The notes: a model not told the origin generated them from the sequence alone. Positions 1 to 11,999 are shown, numbered from the stretch's first letter. The stretch: 64,000 nt of DNA from Serripes groenlandicus (GCA_031761405.1 JASEVX010000001.1:113564516-113628515), one strand, 5' to 3'. Made by a program: numbers and translations.

Positions 1-600
1 GGCAAAAAGTTATATACAGCCGCATTGACTTGAAACAGATTCTCCATTTTCACATTGTTAAATCATCGATGGCAGCCATTTATATTTACGTGTATACATG
101 GTTCACTGAACAATCTACCTGTCTATCGATACTCTATTGTTACACGAGTGAACACATACATATGCATGTATATAGTATATGCTTAGCTTGATTGAACGGT
201 TATAGAGATATATTATCGCTGCATTGGTTATCGTTCCTGGATATAGATGTTGTAGGAACAGTGGATATTTCATGCGATTTACAGGGCAACGACCGTATTT
301 ACAATATTGATACGTATATATATTTAATGTGCGAGTACTATATAACTTAAACATCATAGCCCGTTTCTATAACCAGGTAGAGCAAAATCATATATTAACA
401 TTAAAAACGTAGCTACTAAAAGGAGAGCCAAGGCATGCACGACTACCTCTCATCTGTAATTATGTATCTCGCCTTATGACATTAAGTAATTAGATAATCC
501 GTCAATTTGAGTGTCTGTCTGTTTGTCTGTATGTGTCTCTTTACAAGTTCGTCTTCCTGGTCTGTTATTACGTGCCGCGTGAAAGAGTGCTCAACATGCT
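1..600. other. No gene recognised
   Basis: AT-rich sequence upstream of the LINE. A short imperfect CTGT repeat lies at about 511-535. No coding exon, RNA gene or repeat family was recognised. Confidence 0.5.
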
Positions 601-1650
601 GTGCTAGTAAGAGACAGACTCATCGTCAATGAGCATGAGGTCCAACCTCCTAACAGATACGTAGCCAGTTCGATCCCAACGGAACGGAAGGAAGGTCCCC
701 CTCAAGCTGGTAATAGTGAAACAAAGGACAGTGGTGGTGGTCGAAATGAATCAAAACTAATATCTCTATCCTTTTCCAGTGTAAATGTCTGTGGTTTAAA
801 GAGTAAACTTATCACTCCGGACTTAAGGCAATATGTTGCCAATTTTGATATTATTTCATGAACGGAAACGCATTTAGACTCTTTAGTCATTGTGGCAATT
901 AATGACTATATTTTTATCCATCAAAATAGAAAGCAGAAAGTACTAAAAAAGTCCGGAGGAATAGTAACCTTTGTAAAAATGATATTTATAAATATTGTAC
1001 ATTCCTAGAATCTGAATGTGACTATGTCCAGTAGCTTAAAGTTTCAAAATTACTATATCATACCGATGCAGATTTGATCTTAGGCAATGTGTATATACCT
1101 CCAGAAAATTCCAAGTTCTTCCAAGACAGAATTTTAAATGCATTTTATACGGAACTTCAATCATATAATAACAATAATAAATATATTATCATGATAAGTG
1201 AGTATAATGCACGTCCCTCCAACATGCAATATGTAGTTTACACAAACGAACGCATATTCGAAATAATTAGTGTTGATAGTAATTGTATTGATAGAGGTGA
1301 TGACTTTTCAGAAGTAAGCAAACTTGATGAATATGCAATCTACCGAATGTCTAAAGATACTTCTGTTAACCGATCAGGCAAGGTCTTGATTGACTTTTGT
1401 AGGACAAATAACCTTCTTATATTTAATGGCAGATCGTTTAATGACAAGTTTGAAGGCAGGCTAACCTGTAAAGAAACCACAGCTGTCGATTACGTAATAT
1501 CCTCATCTGAAGCATTGCATTTAGTCAATTATTTTAATGTTGATGAATGTTCACCACTTTTATATGATGTTCATTGTTCCTTGACATTCTGCTTAAAAGC
1601 AAAGTCATCTATCAAATCTAAATATAAACCTGCATATAAACTAGAATGGA

Positions 1651-1818
1651 GTGCTCCGCGGAGCACGTGTGTCACCTGCACCTGCTCATTGAAAGTATGA
1701 CGAAACAGTGTGACGGACGGACAAACAGACGGACAGACAGACAGACAGACGGACAGACGCCGGACAAGAAAAAGTAATCCCTAAGTGCCTACCATGCTAC
1801 GCAGGGTGACACAAAAAG
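1651..1818. mobile_element. Short non-autonomous element inserted in the LINE endonuclease region
   Basis: This stretch interrupts the LINE reading frame. The words TGGA at 1647-1650 and 1819-1822 flank it as a possible target duplication, and removing one copy plus the insert brings the LINE frame back together. It begins with a perfect 16-bp palindrome (GTGCTCCGCGGAGCAC, 1651-1666), has inverted repeats GTGTCACC (1669-1676) and GGTGACAC (1805-1812), and contains a GACA/GACG repeat at about 1698-1760. Superfamily not assigned. Confidence 0.6.
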
Positions 1819-4173
1819 TGGAATAATGATTTTGCTTCTATATTTGTAGATAATTTAGATATCAGTAAAACTAATGATGTTTTAGAACGAATATTACAGA
1901 CAAAGTTGATAAACATTTTATAAATAGTATCACAGACGAGACGGCAAATATCTTGCTTGAATCTGCGGCAAAAACCTGTGGAAGGTATGATAAACATAAA
2001 ACAATCCCAAGTAATAAAAAGAAACATGACAAATGGTTCGACAATGACTGTAAAAATGCTAGGAAATTATACCACATATGTAGAAAACGCTACAATAGGA
2101 TTACATATCAAAACAATAAAACTGAAATGGTAAACGCAAGCAAAGAATATACATCTATCTTGAATAAAAAGCTAAACAACTATAAACGGACATGCAGAAA
2201 CACGATACAAAATATGAGAACTTAATATCCCAAGGTATATTGGGACTACATAAATAGTTTAGATACCAAGACCAATCATGACGAGTTGAAGTTGAATGAT
2301 TTCTATGCATTTTTAAAGAGCTAAATTCCTCTATAGATGATGTAGAAGAACCTGAAGCCGAAAACTTTCCTAATATACATGTAAATGTATCAAATAATTT
2401 AAATGATAACATTACAAATTATTTGATAAATAATTTAAATGATAACATTACAAATGCTATAAAAACAATTAAATGGCGGAAAGGCATGCGGCGCAGACAA
2501 TGTTGCGAATGAATATTTGAAACACTCCATAAATTCACTATTACCCGTTTATTCCAAACTATTTAATGTTGTGTTTAAACAGGGTGTTATGCCAGATTAT
2601 TTGTTATATGGTTGTATTATTCCAGTATTCAAAAATAAAGGGAACATAAACGCACCTGAAAATTACAGGTCTATAACACTTTTAAACTGCATGGGCAAAG
2701 TATTCACGTCTATATTGAATAAGCGATTACATAGTTTTGTTGGAGAAAATAATCTTCTGAAGCCTAACCAAGCAGGTTTTTTGTAAACAACATTCAATAG
2801 TTGACAATATCTTTGTTTTGCATATACTATCTCAATACTATAAAACCAAAAGATGTAAAATCTTCTGTGCTTCTGTTGATTTCAATAAAGCTTTTGATTC
2901 CATTTTGCACTTATGGTTTGTGGTATAAACCTTTAAAAGACAACATAGATGGTAACTTGTTAAACATTTTTAAAAATATGTACGAAAGCATCAAAAGCTG
3001 TGTCTCCTTAAATGGACAACAATCTGAATTATTTCAATGTTTCAGAAGCCTCCGACAATGGGAGAACCTCTCGCCTATTTTCTGTTCGCTACACCTGAAT
3101 AAGAGCACTACTTGTTAAATAAAGGAGCACCTAGTTTAGATCTACAAAATGAAAACTTTGACTTGTTTGTCAAATTCATTATACTACTTTATGCTGATGA
3201 TACAGTCATTTTTGTAAAATCTTAAGAACACCTAATGGACTCTTTAAATATATGTTCTGGTTATTGTAAAAAGTGGAAACTCCAGATAAACTATGATTAA
3301 ACAAATATCCTTGTCTTTGGAGACAGAACGATTACAGATAATTACTTAAATGTTGATACACGCTATTGAAATTGTTGGTGAATTTAACTTTTTAGGTGTT
3401 ATGTTTTCAAAAAACAGAACATTAACTCTGCGAAAAAGTATGCCATTGAACAGGCTGGAAAGGCGATGTTTGGTCTTTTCAGGAAAATACGAAATATTAA
3501 CTTATCTATTGAATGCCAGCTAAAACTATTTGATCATACAGTTGTCCCAGTCTTACTGTATGGGTGTGAAATTCGGAGTTTTGGAGACTTTTCTAGTATT
3601 GAAAAAGTCCATACCGATTTCATGAAATATATATTACATGTAAAAAAAAGTACCCCTAATGTAATGCTATATGGTGACCTATGTAGATACCTTTATCGGT
3701 AACCATTAAGAAAATAATTTAAGGCTTTTTGTATGGCCTTATAAATTATGTGAACACAAAATCATCTTCAATTTATAAAATTCTTCATGCAAATTTCAAT
3801 AACAGAAATAGTTCTATAAAATGGCTAAAATCTGCCAAAACAATATTTGATAGCTGCGGTCTGAGCTACATTTGGAATAACCAATATTATGTTGGTTCAA
3901 AATCATATTTGTTAATGAAATCGATAGAATTTTGAAGTTCCAATGTATTCAAACATGGCAAGCAGATTTAGCAAGCACTCCAAAATGCCTAAGTTAGTTT
4001 GAAGAGTTTTTCAACATCCTTGATGGTAAGCTGCTTCAATCATTTATAAACTTTAGAATGTGCAATTCTACTTGCTAATAGAAAAAGGCCGTTGGCAAGG
4101 CATTCCTCGGCATCATAGAGTATACAACATTTGTAATTGTAACAAATTAGCGGACGAATTCCATTACCTTTTT

Positions 4174-5970
4174 AGCTCACCTGTGCACGAAGTGCTCAGG
4201 GTGAGTTATTGTGATCGCCCTATGTCCGGCGTCCGTTGTCCGTCGTCCGTCGTCCGTCGTCCGTCGTCCGTCAACATTTTCTCCTCTGTAACCGGTGGGT
4301 CAACTGGGATGAAACTTCACATAAAGCATCCTCGCAATGTCCTCACCAGAATTCCTTAAAATTTTTGGGATCCATGCAGAATTCTGGTTTCCATGGCAAC
4401 GAAATGAAAAAAACTTCAAAATTCTTAAAAATCTTCTCCTCCCAAAGTGTCAGGCCGATTTTCAAATTATTTTGTAGAAAAGATCCTTGGGTGACCCTCT
4501 ATCAGATTCCTTCAAGCCATGTTGATTGGTTGAAAAACATGGCCCCCAGGGGGGGTGGGGGGGGGGGGGGGCTATTTTGCCAATATGGCTATAGTGCAAA
4601 CTTAAAAAATCTTCTCCTCCAAAAGTGTCAGGCCGATTTTCAAATAATTTTGTAGAAATGTTCCTTGGGTGACCCTCTATCAGATTCCTTCAAGCCATGT
4701 TGATTGGTCAAAAAACATGGCCGCCAGGGGTCGGGGCTATTTTGCCTTTTATGGTTATAGTGAAAACTTAAAAAATCTTCTCCTCCAAAAGTGTCAGGCC
4801 GATTTTCAAATAATTTTGAAGAAATGTTCCTTGGATGACCCTCTATCAGATTCCTTTAAGCCATGTTGATTGGTCGAAAATCATGGCCGCCAGGGGGGGC
4901 GGGGCTATTTTGCCTTATATAGCTATAGTGCAAACTTAAAAAATCTTCTCCTCCAAAAGTGTGTGGCCGATTTTCAAATAATTTTGTAGAAATGTTCCTT
5001 GGGTGACCCTCTATCAGATTCCTTCAAGCCATGTTGATTGGTCGAAAACTATGGCCGCCAGGGGTCGGGGCTATTTTGCCTTTTATGGTTATAGTGAAAA
5101 CTTAAAAAATCTTCTCCTCCAAAAGTGTCAGGCCGATTTTCAAATAATTTTGTAGAAATGTTCCTTGGATGACCCTCTATCAGATTCCTTTAAGCCTTGT
5201 TGATTGGTCGAAAATCATGGCCGCCAGGGGGGGGCGGGGCTATTTTGCCTTATATAGCTATAGTGCAAACTTAAAAAATCTTCTCCTCCAAAAGTGTGTG
5301 GCCGATTTTCAAATAATTTTGTAGAAATGTTCCTTGGATGACCCTCTATCAGATTCCTTCAAGCCATGTTGATTGGTCAAAAAACATGGCCGCCAGAGGG
5401 CGGGGCTATTTTGCCTTTTATGGTTATAGTGAAAACTTAAAAAATCTTCTCCTCCAAAAGTGTCAGGCCGATTTTCAAATAATTTTGTATAAATGTTCCT
5501 TGGATGACCCTTTATCAGATTCCTTTAAGCCATGTTGATTGGTCGAAAATCATGGCCGCCAGGGGGGGCGGGGCTATTTTGCCTTATATAGCTATAGTGC
5601 AAACTTAAAAAATCTTCTCCTCCAAAAGTGTGTGGCCGATTTTCAAATAATTTTGTAGAAATGTTCCTTGGATGACCCTCTATCAGATTCCTTCAAGCCA
5701 TGTTGATTGGTCAAAAAACATGGCCGCCAGAGGGCGGGGCTATTTTGCCTTTTATGGTTATAGTGAAAACTTAAAAAATCTTCTCCTCCAAAAGTGTCAG
5801 GCCGATTTTCAAATAATTTTGTAGAAATGTTCCTAGGGTGACCCTCTATCAGATTCCTTCAAGTCAAGTCGATTGGTCGGAAACTATGCCCGCCAGATGG
5901 CGGGGCTTATATAGCTAAAGTGAAAACAAAAATCAGGTGAGCGATTCCAGGGCCATCATGGCCCTCTTGT
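4174..5970 (+). mobile_element. Helentron-associated/pearl-like non-autonomous element with tandem-repeat core
   Basis: Sits inside the LINE zinc-knuckle codons. It starts with AGCTCACCTG (4174-4183) and has the inverted counterpart CAGGTGAGC at 5934-5942. A 3' palindrome GGGCCATCATGGCCC (5950-5964) lies just before the end, CTCTTGT. After the 5' end comes a GTCCGTC microsatellite (4225-4270), then about nine units of 165-170 bp that share CTTCTCCTCCAAAAGTGT. Insertion lies within a run of T with no clear target duplication. Subterminal inverted repeats, a tandem core, a 3' stem-loop and T-T insertion fit the HINE/pearl class of bivalves. The family assignment is inference. Confidence 0.65.
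4423..5830 (+). repeat. Tandem array of ~167-bp units in the pearl-like element
   Basis: The phrase TCTTCTCCTCCAAAAGTGT recurs near 4427, 4609, 4772, 4945, 5109, 5280, 5444, 5615 and 5776. Units alternate between GTGTCAGGCC and GTGTGTGGCC forms in the second half, giving a dimeric ~335-bp higher-order period. A G-rich run at 4549-4571 is one unit's expanded poly-G. The open frames here are only repeated non-coding units. Confidence 0.9.
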
Positions 5971-6588
5971 TAAGTGTGAATATTTCGGTGATTATAGGGG
6001 TCCAAAGTAATAAATAAATATCTATGTTAAAGTCCAAACATGTACAGGTTTAGAAAAATCATAAACTCTACGAACAAGCAAACATTAACAAGCGGAAGAA
6101 ATGCAAAGAAACCATCTGACAATGTACTTTACATTCTCTATTATTCCTCCCAATGTGCTAAGATTAATATTACTGGTCTTTCCGCCCCTCAATGTTTTAT
6201 TGTGTTATTAACTCCGTCTCCTGCTATAAACATCACTTAAAACAAGAAAGAGAACACAGTATGCCAGGATCAGTCTGCTAATTCATGTCGTCTCATCCTG
6301 ACACACGGTGCTCACAACGCTTCTAAGAATACTTCATAATGTAGCACAATATGATACCTACTTAACCTTTATATTGACATTTCAGCAGCATAATGTCAGC
6401 AGGAGATGGGTTGTTATTATTTCATATGTTTGTATTTTTGTTTTGTTCTATTGTCTCTCGTTTGTCTCTCACATCTTTTCCCCCTCCATATGAATCTTGT
6501 ATACAGTCTGGTATGTAAACATGTATAATAATTACCTCATATCACATTTAACATGTGCTGATTGTATGTATTAAACTTGAAACTTGAA

Positions 6589-7830
6589 TGATCTAGCCCA
6601 TTGTGAGCTATGGATCAGAGGTATACGGATTTCACAAGTCTCCTGATGAAGAACAAGTTCACTTGAAATTTCTTAACAATAGTATGGGCTTAAATCTGGT
6701 AAACCAGTTATTATGTAAACTAATATCTAGTTAACTAGATAGGATTTCAGTTGTAAGTTAATTGGCGTATAACCAGATAGTATGTTACTTATTAAGTGAA
6801 ATTCGCAAACCATAACTAGATAACCCGTTAGTGTTTACAGCATGAAAAGGTAACGAGTGGCAGTTTTGGGCACTTGAATACCTATTTTTAGTTTCGAAAA
6901 CATCAAATAAGTGGTAACACAAATCTTGTCTAGTTAACCAGTTATTATGTTACTTATTAAGCGAAATTCGCAAACCCTAACTAGATAACCTGTTAATAGT
7001 GTACACAACAGTAACCGTTTATCTTACGGCAGTAATATGCCACCATAAGTTCGTATTCGATCAGATTAACTTTTTTTCATGAAAGAAATTAACAAAGTCA
7101 ATCTATAATCTTTAATGTGTTGGATATATTCAAATTTAGACAGAATCAGTAACAAGTGTACAAGGTAAGTTTGCATATTTAAGCAATTTCTCCATTATAG
7201 GCATACTTGCTATTTCCCGTAATCAATGGCATAAATTAAGTTAAAATGTACTAAATAAAGTTATGAAATACATTTGTCTAAACCAATATATGATTTGTAC
7301 GAATTTATCAGACAGAATCAGAATCAGTTACAAAGGCGGTTACGAAATAACTGACACAAGGTTACAAAATAACATTCGTATAGTTACGAAATAACCAAAT
7401 TATACTGGTTACGAGATTACTAGGTGACGAAATTACTGTATTCAGTTGTCCCTATTATATAGAATCAGGAAAAAGAATGCTGCCTAAATATTATTGTAAA
7501 TGACCAACTTATAACAAGTTTGTACAGCTGCTTAAAAGTAGATAAATGAAAAGTTGGCAAAATTCATTGATCGAAAGAAAGAAAATGACAATTATGTATG
7601 GAATTCCTATCTACATCGTTTAAAAAATACTAACAATTTATCATATCTTTCTCAAGTTATATATTATGTATTTTGTTTGTCCGCCTGTAAGGTCTATTAC
7701 ACATTTGTAGTGTTTTTCGTCAATATTTCTTTTGGACTTGGAAATGTGACTAATGTTATATTTTTTGAGGCATTTCTATCAATACTTTTTTAACAGTTAC
7801 AAATTTTGAACTTACACCAAGTTGTATTAA
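6589..7830. repeat. AT-rich region with short repeats and palindromes
   Basis: A 16-bp perfect palindrome (ATCTAGTTAACTAGAT) occupies 6725-6740. A ~52-bp direct repeat occurs at 6781-6832 and 6946-6998 (shared core TATGTTACTTATTAAG). Five copies of a 13-bp motif like GTTACGAAATAAC lie at 7339, 7361, 7383, 7408 and 7424, the first three spaced by 22 bp. No gene was recognised. Confidence 0.6.
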
Positions 7831-8110
7831 TTTAAACCAAAGATCGTCCCTGTTTATGGTATAGAAAAAGAAATCAAAGTCAATGCTGTTTATGGTATCG
7901 AAACATTTTTCATAGTCAATGAAGTCACAAAATACCTTTTTTATTTAGCAATGATTTTATGATTATATTATGTAAAATAAATATTCAATTGATGGTACCT
8001 CTTCCATCTCTAAACCCGAACTGGGAGTTATCATATATATTTTCCTGTTCACACCATGTATTTAAGCGATTACGCAAACAGCGTGCTAACAATGTATTTT
8101 ATTCGGGTAC
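7830..8110 (-). pseudogene. Decayed LINE reverse-transcriptase fragment
   Basis: Translation of the minus strand gives pieces typical of a non-LTR RT domain: RNRLNTWCEQENIYDNSQFGF followed by RDGRGT (about 8080-7990), then DYEKCFDTINS (about 7920-7880). The frame is broken between them. No ends or tail are visible, so this is an internal fragment of a different LINE from the one at 0.7-6.6 kb. Confidence 0.6.
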
Positions 8111-8815
8111 AATGCAAATCTGATATTAAACATTTTTAACAGAAAATTTTAGTAGAAATATATAAAACACAACATACCTGAAAATTGTTATAACACACCC
8201 GATGTATAAGTATAATGATGTCCTGTTTCTGTTCGTCTCGCACCCATGACACTATAATAACTGAGCCATTGGGGGTACCTACAGGGACATATACATACAA
8301 ATTGATTTATTTTTAACTTGACATAACTTGACATTTGACGGATACATCTATCGCCTGAACCGACAAGGCAAGGTTTTTTGTAGACGAGTTGAACGAGGGT
8401 GCCAATTTTTCCTGTTGACAACCAACGACATACCGACAGGATTCGGGAGACAGACCCACAACCACCCAGCAGGTTGCCAACTAGATGATGAACAATATCT
8501 CTCAGCGCCGTGCAGATGAAGTTTGACCATTTCCTACAATCTTTGCATAAGAGCTGACCTAACTCAAGAAAAATTACTTCATCATATTGAATTGAATTGA
8601 ACTGAAAGAAAGTTTTCATAGAAAACATTATGAACAATCAATAAGCAATTGCTCGTTACAAGCGATGTTTTTTCGTCAGGCGTTTGAAATTATGATAACT
8701 GATTTATGATAAATGCTTCCAATGAATACTGCAGACTATAAGCAATCAGACTACACATATGTGCATGCTAATCTGGGTAAACATTTTTCATGGCAGTATG
8801 TTTCACCTATTGTGG
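8111..8815. other. No gene recognised
   Basis: Holds a less AT-rich stretch (about 8210-8570) with an open frame of 149 codons on the minus strand and overlapping open frames on both strands. None resembles a known domain, so I do not call a gene. It may be an old repeat. Confidence 0.4.
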
Positions 8816-8922
8816 TGTTAAGTGTGTTTAAATGTTGATTTAAGTGTGTTTAAATATTAATTTAAGTGTGTTTAAATATTGATTTAAGTGTGTTTAAATA
8901 TTGATTTAAGTGAGTTTAAATG
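8816..8922. repeat. 22-bp minisatellite, about five units
   Basis: The unit TTAAGTGTGTTTAAATATTG recurs about every 22 bases with few differences. Confidence 0.85.
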
Positions 8923-9830
8923 AATAGTGCTGATAAAGATCAGACTGCATAGTTCAAAGTCTGATTTGTTCTTATGTTGGTTTTGTGATAAAATACATTG
9001 GCGAAACGTGCAGAAAAATATCAAGTTACACGTATGTGCAGTCTGGTCCTGGGTTACACTTTTTTGAAAAGTTTAACAATTTTGCATTTCAGGGAAATTC
9101 CGCTCTGCACATATATTTGCTGATTTCTTTTCGTGCAACATTTTCAATGATCATTAAAAACTTCTCATGTAATTGCCGTTCAGAAAACATTGAGGGAAAT
9201 GAAGTTATCAACTTTCAATGACGTTTTTACGATTTTTTACCGGTTGTCTTGTGCAAACGCCTAACAAAATTGTCTTTTAATACACTATTTACGTCTTTAC
9301 AAGACAATGGGTAAAAACGTTAAAGAAAAGGGAAATGTATCTTTTATGAAAATATTATTTTTTTTGTATAAACTCATAGGTATGCGGATTTACCTGTCAC
9401 ATAATAACCCTCTTATGGGTCCCCGATCCGCTTGACAGACCAGTCATGTCTTCCATAGTCAACAAAACCGAAACCTGTGAAACCGTAACCGAACACGTTT
9501 TTGTGTTTAGGAAAAATGTACTCCGAATTTGACCTCTGAAGGATCAAGATTAGCCGAGTCCATGTTGTAGGGTAGAGCAGGTAAATTTTATATTCGGAAC
9601 GCCTCAGTACAGTAAAATATATGTATAGATATTGGTTTAAAGTCGAAAGCTTAGCTCAGTCGGTTTGAGTGAATGAATGAGTGTATATTGTTTTATGGCG
9701 CATCGACAGCTAAGGTCATTTAGCGCGCAATTAAATTTAATTATTCATGATCCCTGGGTACAGTCGGTTGAGGCGTAGGATTAACAATATTATACCTATG
9801 CGCCACCTCTATTTCTTTTTTAGCTCGACT
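8923..9830. other. No gene recognised
   Basis: AT-rich. Around 9650-9760 is a short stretch (GAATGAATGAGTG, then TTTTATGGCGCATCGACAGC) that looks repeat-derived. There is no convincing coding or RNA feature. Confidence 0.4.
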
Positions 9831-9831
9831 A

Positions 9832-10800
9832 TTCGAAGAATATGAGAGCTTTACTACTCGCCCCCAGCGTCGCGTCGGTCGGCGTCGGCGTCGGCGTCTC
9901 GTCGTCGGCGTCGCGTCTCCGTCGGCGTCCGGTTAAAGTTTTAGGGGCAAGTTGGGATTTTCATTCATAAGTATTTGTGCTAGGGCTTTCATATTTGGAA
10001 TATAGTTACATCTTATACCTTTCTTCACATTGAATGCTAAAGATGCTGAGTGTGACCTTCCTTTTGGGAAAAAAAAACATGATTTTCGGGGGTTAAAGTT
10101 TTAGGGCAAGTTGGATTTTATTTTATTTTATTTTTTTTTTTCTCAATAAGTACTTGTGCTAGGGCTTTCATATTTGGAATATAATTACATCTAATACCTT
10201 TCTTTATATTGTATGCTGAAGATTCTGAGGTTTACCTTCTTTTTGGGGTAAAAGACATGGTTTTGGGTGGTTAAAGTTTTAGGGCAAGTTGGCATTTTTC
10301 ATTTAATTTGTTAATTTTTCTCTATAAGAATTTGTGCTAGGGCTTTAATATTTAGAATATAGTTACATCTTATACCTTTCTTCACATTGAATGCTGAAGA
10401 TGCTGAGTGTGACCTTCTTTTTGGGGTAAAAAACATGATTTTCGGTGGTTAAAGTTTTGGGGCAAGTAGGATTTTTATTTTATTTTTTTAACTTTTTCTG
10501 AATAAGTACTTGTGGCTTTAAGGCATTCATATTTGGAAAATAATTACATTAATACATTTCTTCATATTATATGCTGAAGATGCTGAGTTTGACCTTCTGT
10601 TTGCGGTAAAACACATGCTTTTGGGTGGTTAAAGTTTTAGGGCAAGTTGGCTTTTTCATTTAATTTCTAATTTTTCTAAGTAAGTTCTTGTGTTAGGGCT
10701 TCCATATTTGGAATATAATTACATGTAATACCTTTCTTCACATTGTATGTTGAAGATGCTGAGTGTGGACTTTTAGGAGGTCAAAAACTTTAGATAAATT
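9832..10800 (+). mobile_element. Second tandem-centred element (pearl-like layout)
   Basis: Begins AGCTCGACTATTCGAAGAAT at 9832, followed by a GTCGGC-rich microsatellite (about 9868-9930). Five units of 160-180 bp then begin GGTTAAAGTTTTAGGG near 9931, 10091, 10268, 10446 and 10626, each with GTGCTAGGGCTTTCATATTT (one or two changes) inside. Layout (AGCTC start, GTC-rich repeat, tandem core) matches the element at 4174-5970 although the sequences differ. No 3' palindrome was identified and the right end is uncertain. Confidence 0.6.
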
Positions 10801-10990
10801 CTTAATTTTTGGTTACATTTCTTTCTAATTGTGATCATTTATTTATCAAATATAATTCTTCAACATATCAAACGGGTTTTGCATGTTTTGTTTCTTTGTT
10901 TTATTTCATTATGTTCTTTATTTTTGATATTCATTATAATTATATTACATAAAGAAAGTCAACAACCTAGACAAAAATAGTGTAAATAAT

Positions 10991-11031
<41 letters not shown>

Positions 11032-11488
11032 GCTGTCGTCATTAATCCTCTCCTTCACTAGAAGATTATGTACTAGAGCCACTGTCAGAATAGGAAAACA
11101 ATTCAATTATGCAACTGTCTTGCACATCTGCTGCAACATCTGCTGCCCTGTATTCCTCTTCCACAGAACATACGTGCTGTATACAGCTAGACCTTTCTGT
11201 AGCTCCGATGTTGATAAGAGCTTCTTGTATGAGCTGCTTGAATATTTCGAACGTAAATGACAAATTATGTCTAGCTATGTATCCGGAAAAGAAAATAGAA
11301 ACGAGCGTCATAATGTGAATGTTGTACAATGCCATCCACTTGTCTCTAAAATCTAAGTGTAAGTATCATTCGTGATTATTAAACAACAGTTATTGTGCAG
11401 CATCGTTGTAGAGACTAATTCTAAAAAGACACACATGCCAAACAACAAAGTGTTGGAATTTTTAGAAAAATATAAACGACTTTTTTTG
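10801..11488. other. No gene recognised; contains a CAT-trinucleotide repeat
   Basis: AT-rich. An open frame on each strand at about 11066-11335 has no recognisable domain. The only clear element is the triplet repeat at about 10993-11031. Confidence 0.4.
10993..11031. repeat. (TCA)n microsatellite
   Basis: Thirteen perfect TCA/CAT triplets in a row. Confidence 0.97.
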
Positions 11489-11499
11489 TTAATTAAGCG

Positions 11500-11890
11500 G
11501 CCATATTCCACCGAATAAGGTCCGCCGAAAGTGACGATCGAACTTGGCCTAGCCCTTAAGGCATTTAAGGGGCAATAACTCCACCGAATAAAGTCTGCCG
11601 AAAGTGACGATCGAACTTGGCCTAGCCCTTAAGGCATTTAACCTTGTTACCAAGTTTGAAAAAAAACCGAGTTCACATTTGTGGCAGTTATTGCACGGAA
11701 ACAGCAAGAAACGACATTTTTTGTTAAAATAAGGGGCCATAAACTCCACCGAATAAAGTCCGCCGAAAGTGACGATCGAACTTGGCCTAGCCCTGAAGGC
11801 ATTTAACCTTGTTACCAAGTTTGAAAAAAAAACCGTTTCACATTTGTGGCAGTTATTGCACGGAAATGAAGTGTGACAGACAGACGGACA
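11500..11890. repeat. Tandem array of ~170-bp units
   Basis: The phrase GTGACGATCGAACTTGGCCT recurs near 11531, 11605 and 11769, and TTGTGGCAGTTATTGCACGG near 11678 and 11842. The first unit is short (about 73 bp). A GACA/GACG repeat follows at 11876-11900. Probably the core of a third tandem-centred mobile element; ends not defined. Confidence 0.7.
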
Positions 11891-11932
11891 GACAGACGGG
11901 AGTGTACTTGTGGGGTTATTTCCTTTAATGTT

Positions 11933-11958
11933 TACTTGTGGGGTGCACCCCACAAGTA
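11933..11958. repeat. Perfect 26-bp palindrome
   Basis: Arms TACTTGTGGGGTG and CACCCCACAAGTA with no loop. It sits just after the ~170-bp unit array and may be its terminal structure. The arm recurs at about 12163-12176 in a separate short repeat. Confidence 0.9.
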
Positions 11959-11962
11959 TGCA

Positions 11963-11999
11963 ATTCATTCCGTAATTAACCCCCTTTTACGGAATGAAT
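11963..11999. repeat. 13-bp inverted repeat (hairpin)
   Basis: ATTCATTCCGTAA at 11963-11975 pairs with TTACGGAATGAAT at 11987-11999 across an 11-nt loop. Confidence 0.85.

Larger units (their letters stand above)
740..6588 (+). mobile_element. Degenerate non-LTR retrotransposon (LINE, CR1/Jockey-like), with nested insertions
   Basis: Remnant of a LINE ORF2, broken by stops, frameshifts and two insertions. In order: endonuclease start (SSVNVCGLKSKL, TETHLDS) near 770-880; rest of the APE-type endonuclease at 1074-1650, with the usual GDFN motif decayed to SEYNA; linker to RT at 1953-2225; RT fingers with NYRSITLLNC near 2665-2690; VDFNKAFDSI near 2877; catalytic YADDTVIF near 3190; RT thumb/C-terminal part at 3466-3935; a zinc-knuckle region near 4120-4175 that resumes at 5971. 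The 3' UTR ends in a short repeated tail (AAACTTGAAACTTGAA) near 6570-6588. The 5' limit is uncertain, and related codons may begin near 601. It is not functional. Confidence 0.85.

Noticed and set aside
4236..5538. Repeated 66-codon open frames
   Set aside because: Each is the same ~167-bp non-coding unit of the pearl-like element.
8188..8637. 149-codon minus-strand open frame as a gene
   Set aside because: No recognisable domain, overlapping open frames on both strands, no splice or promoter support.
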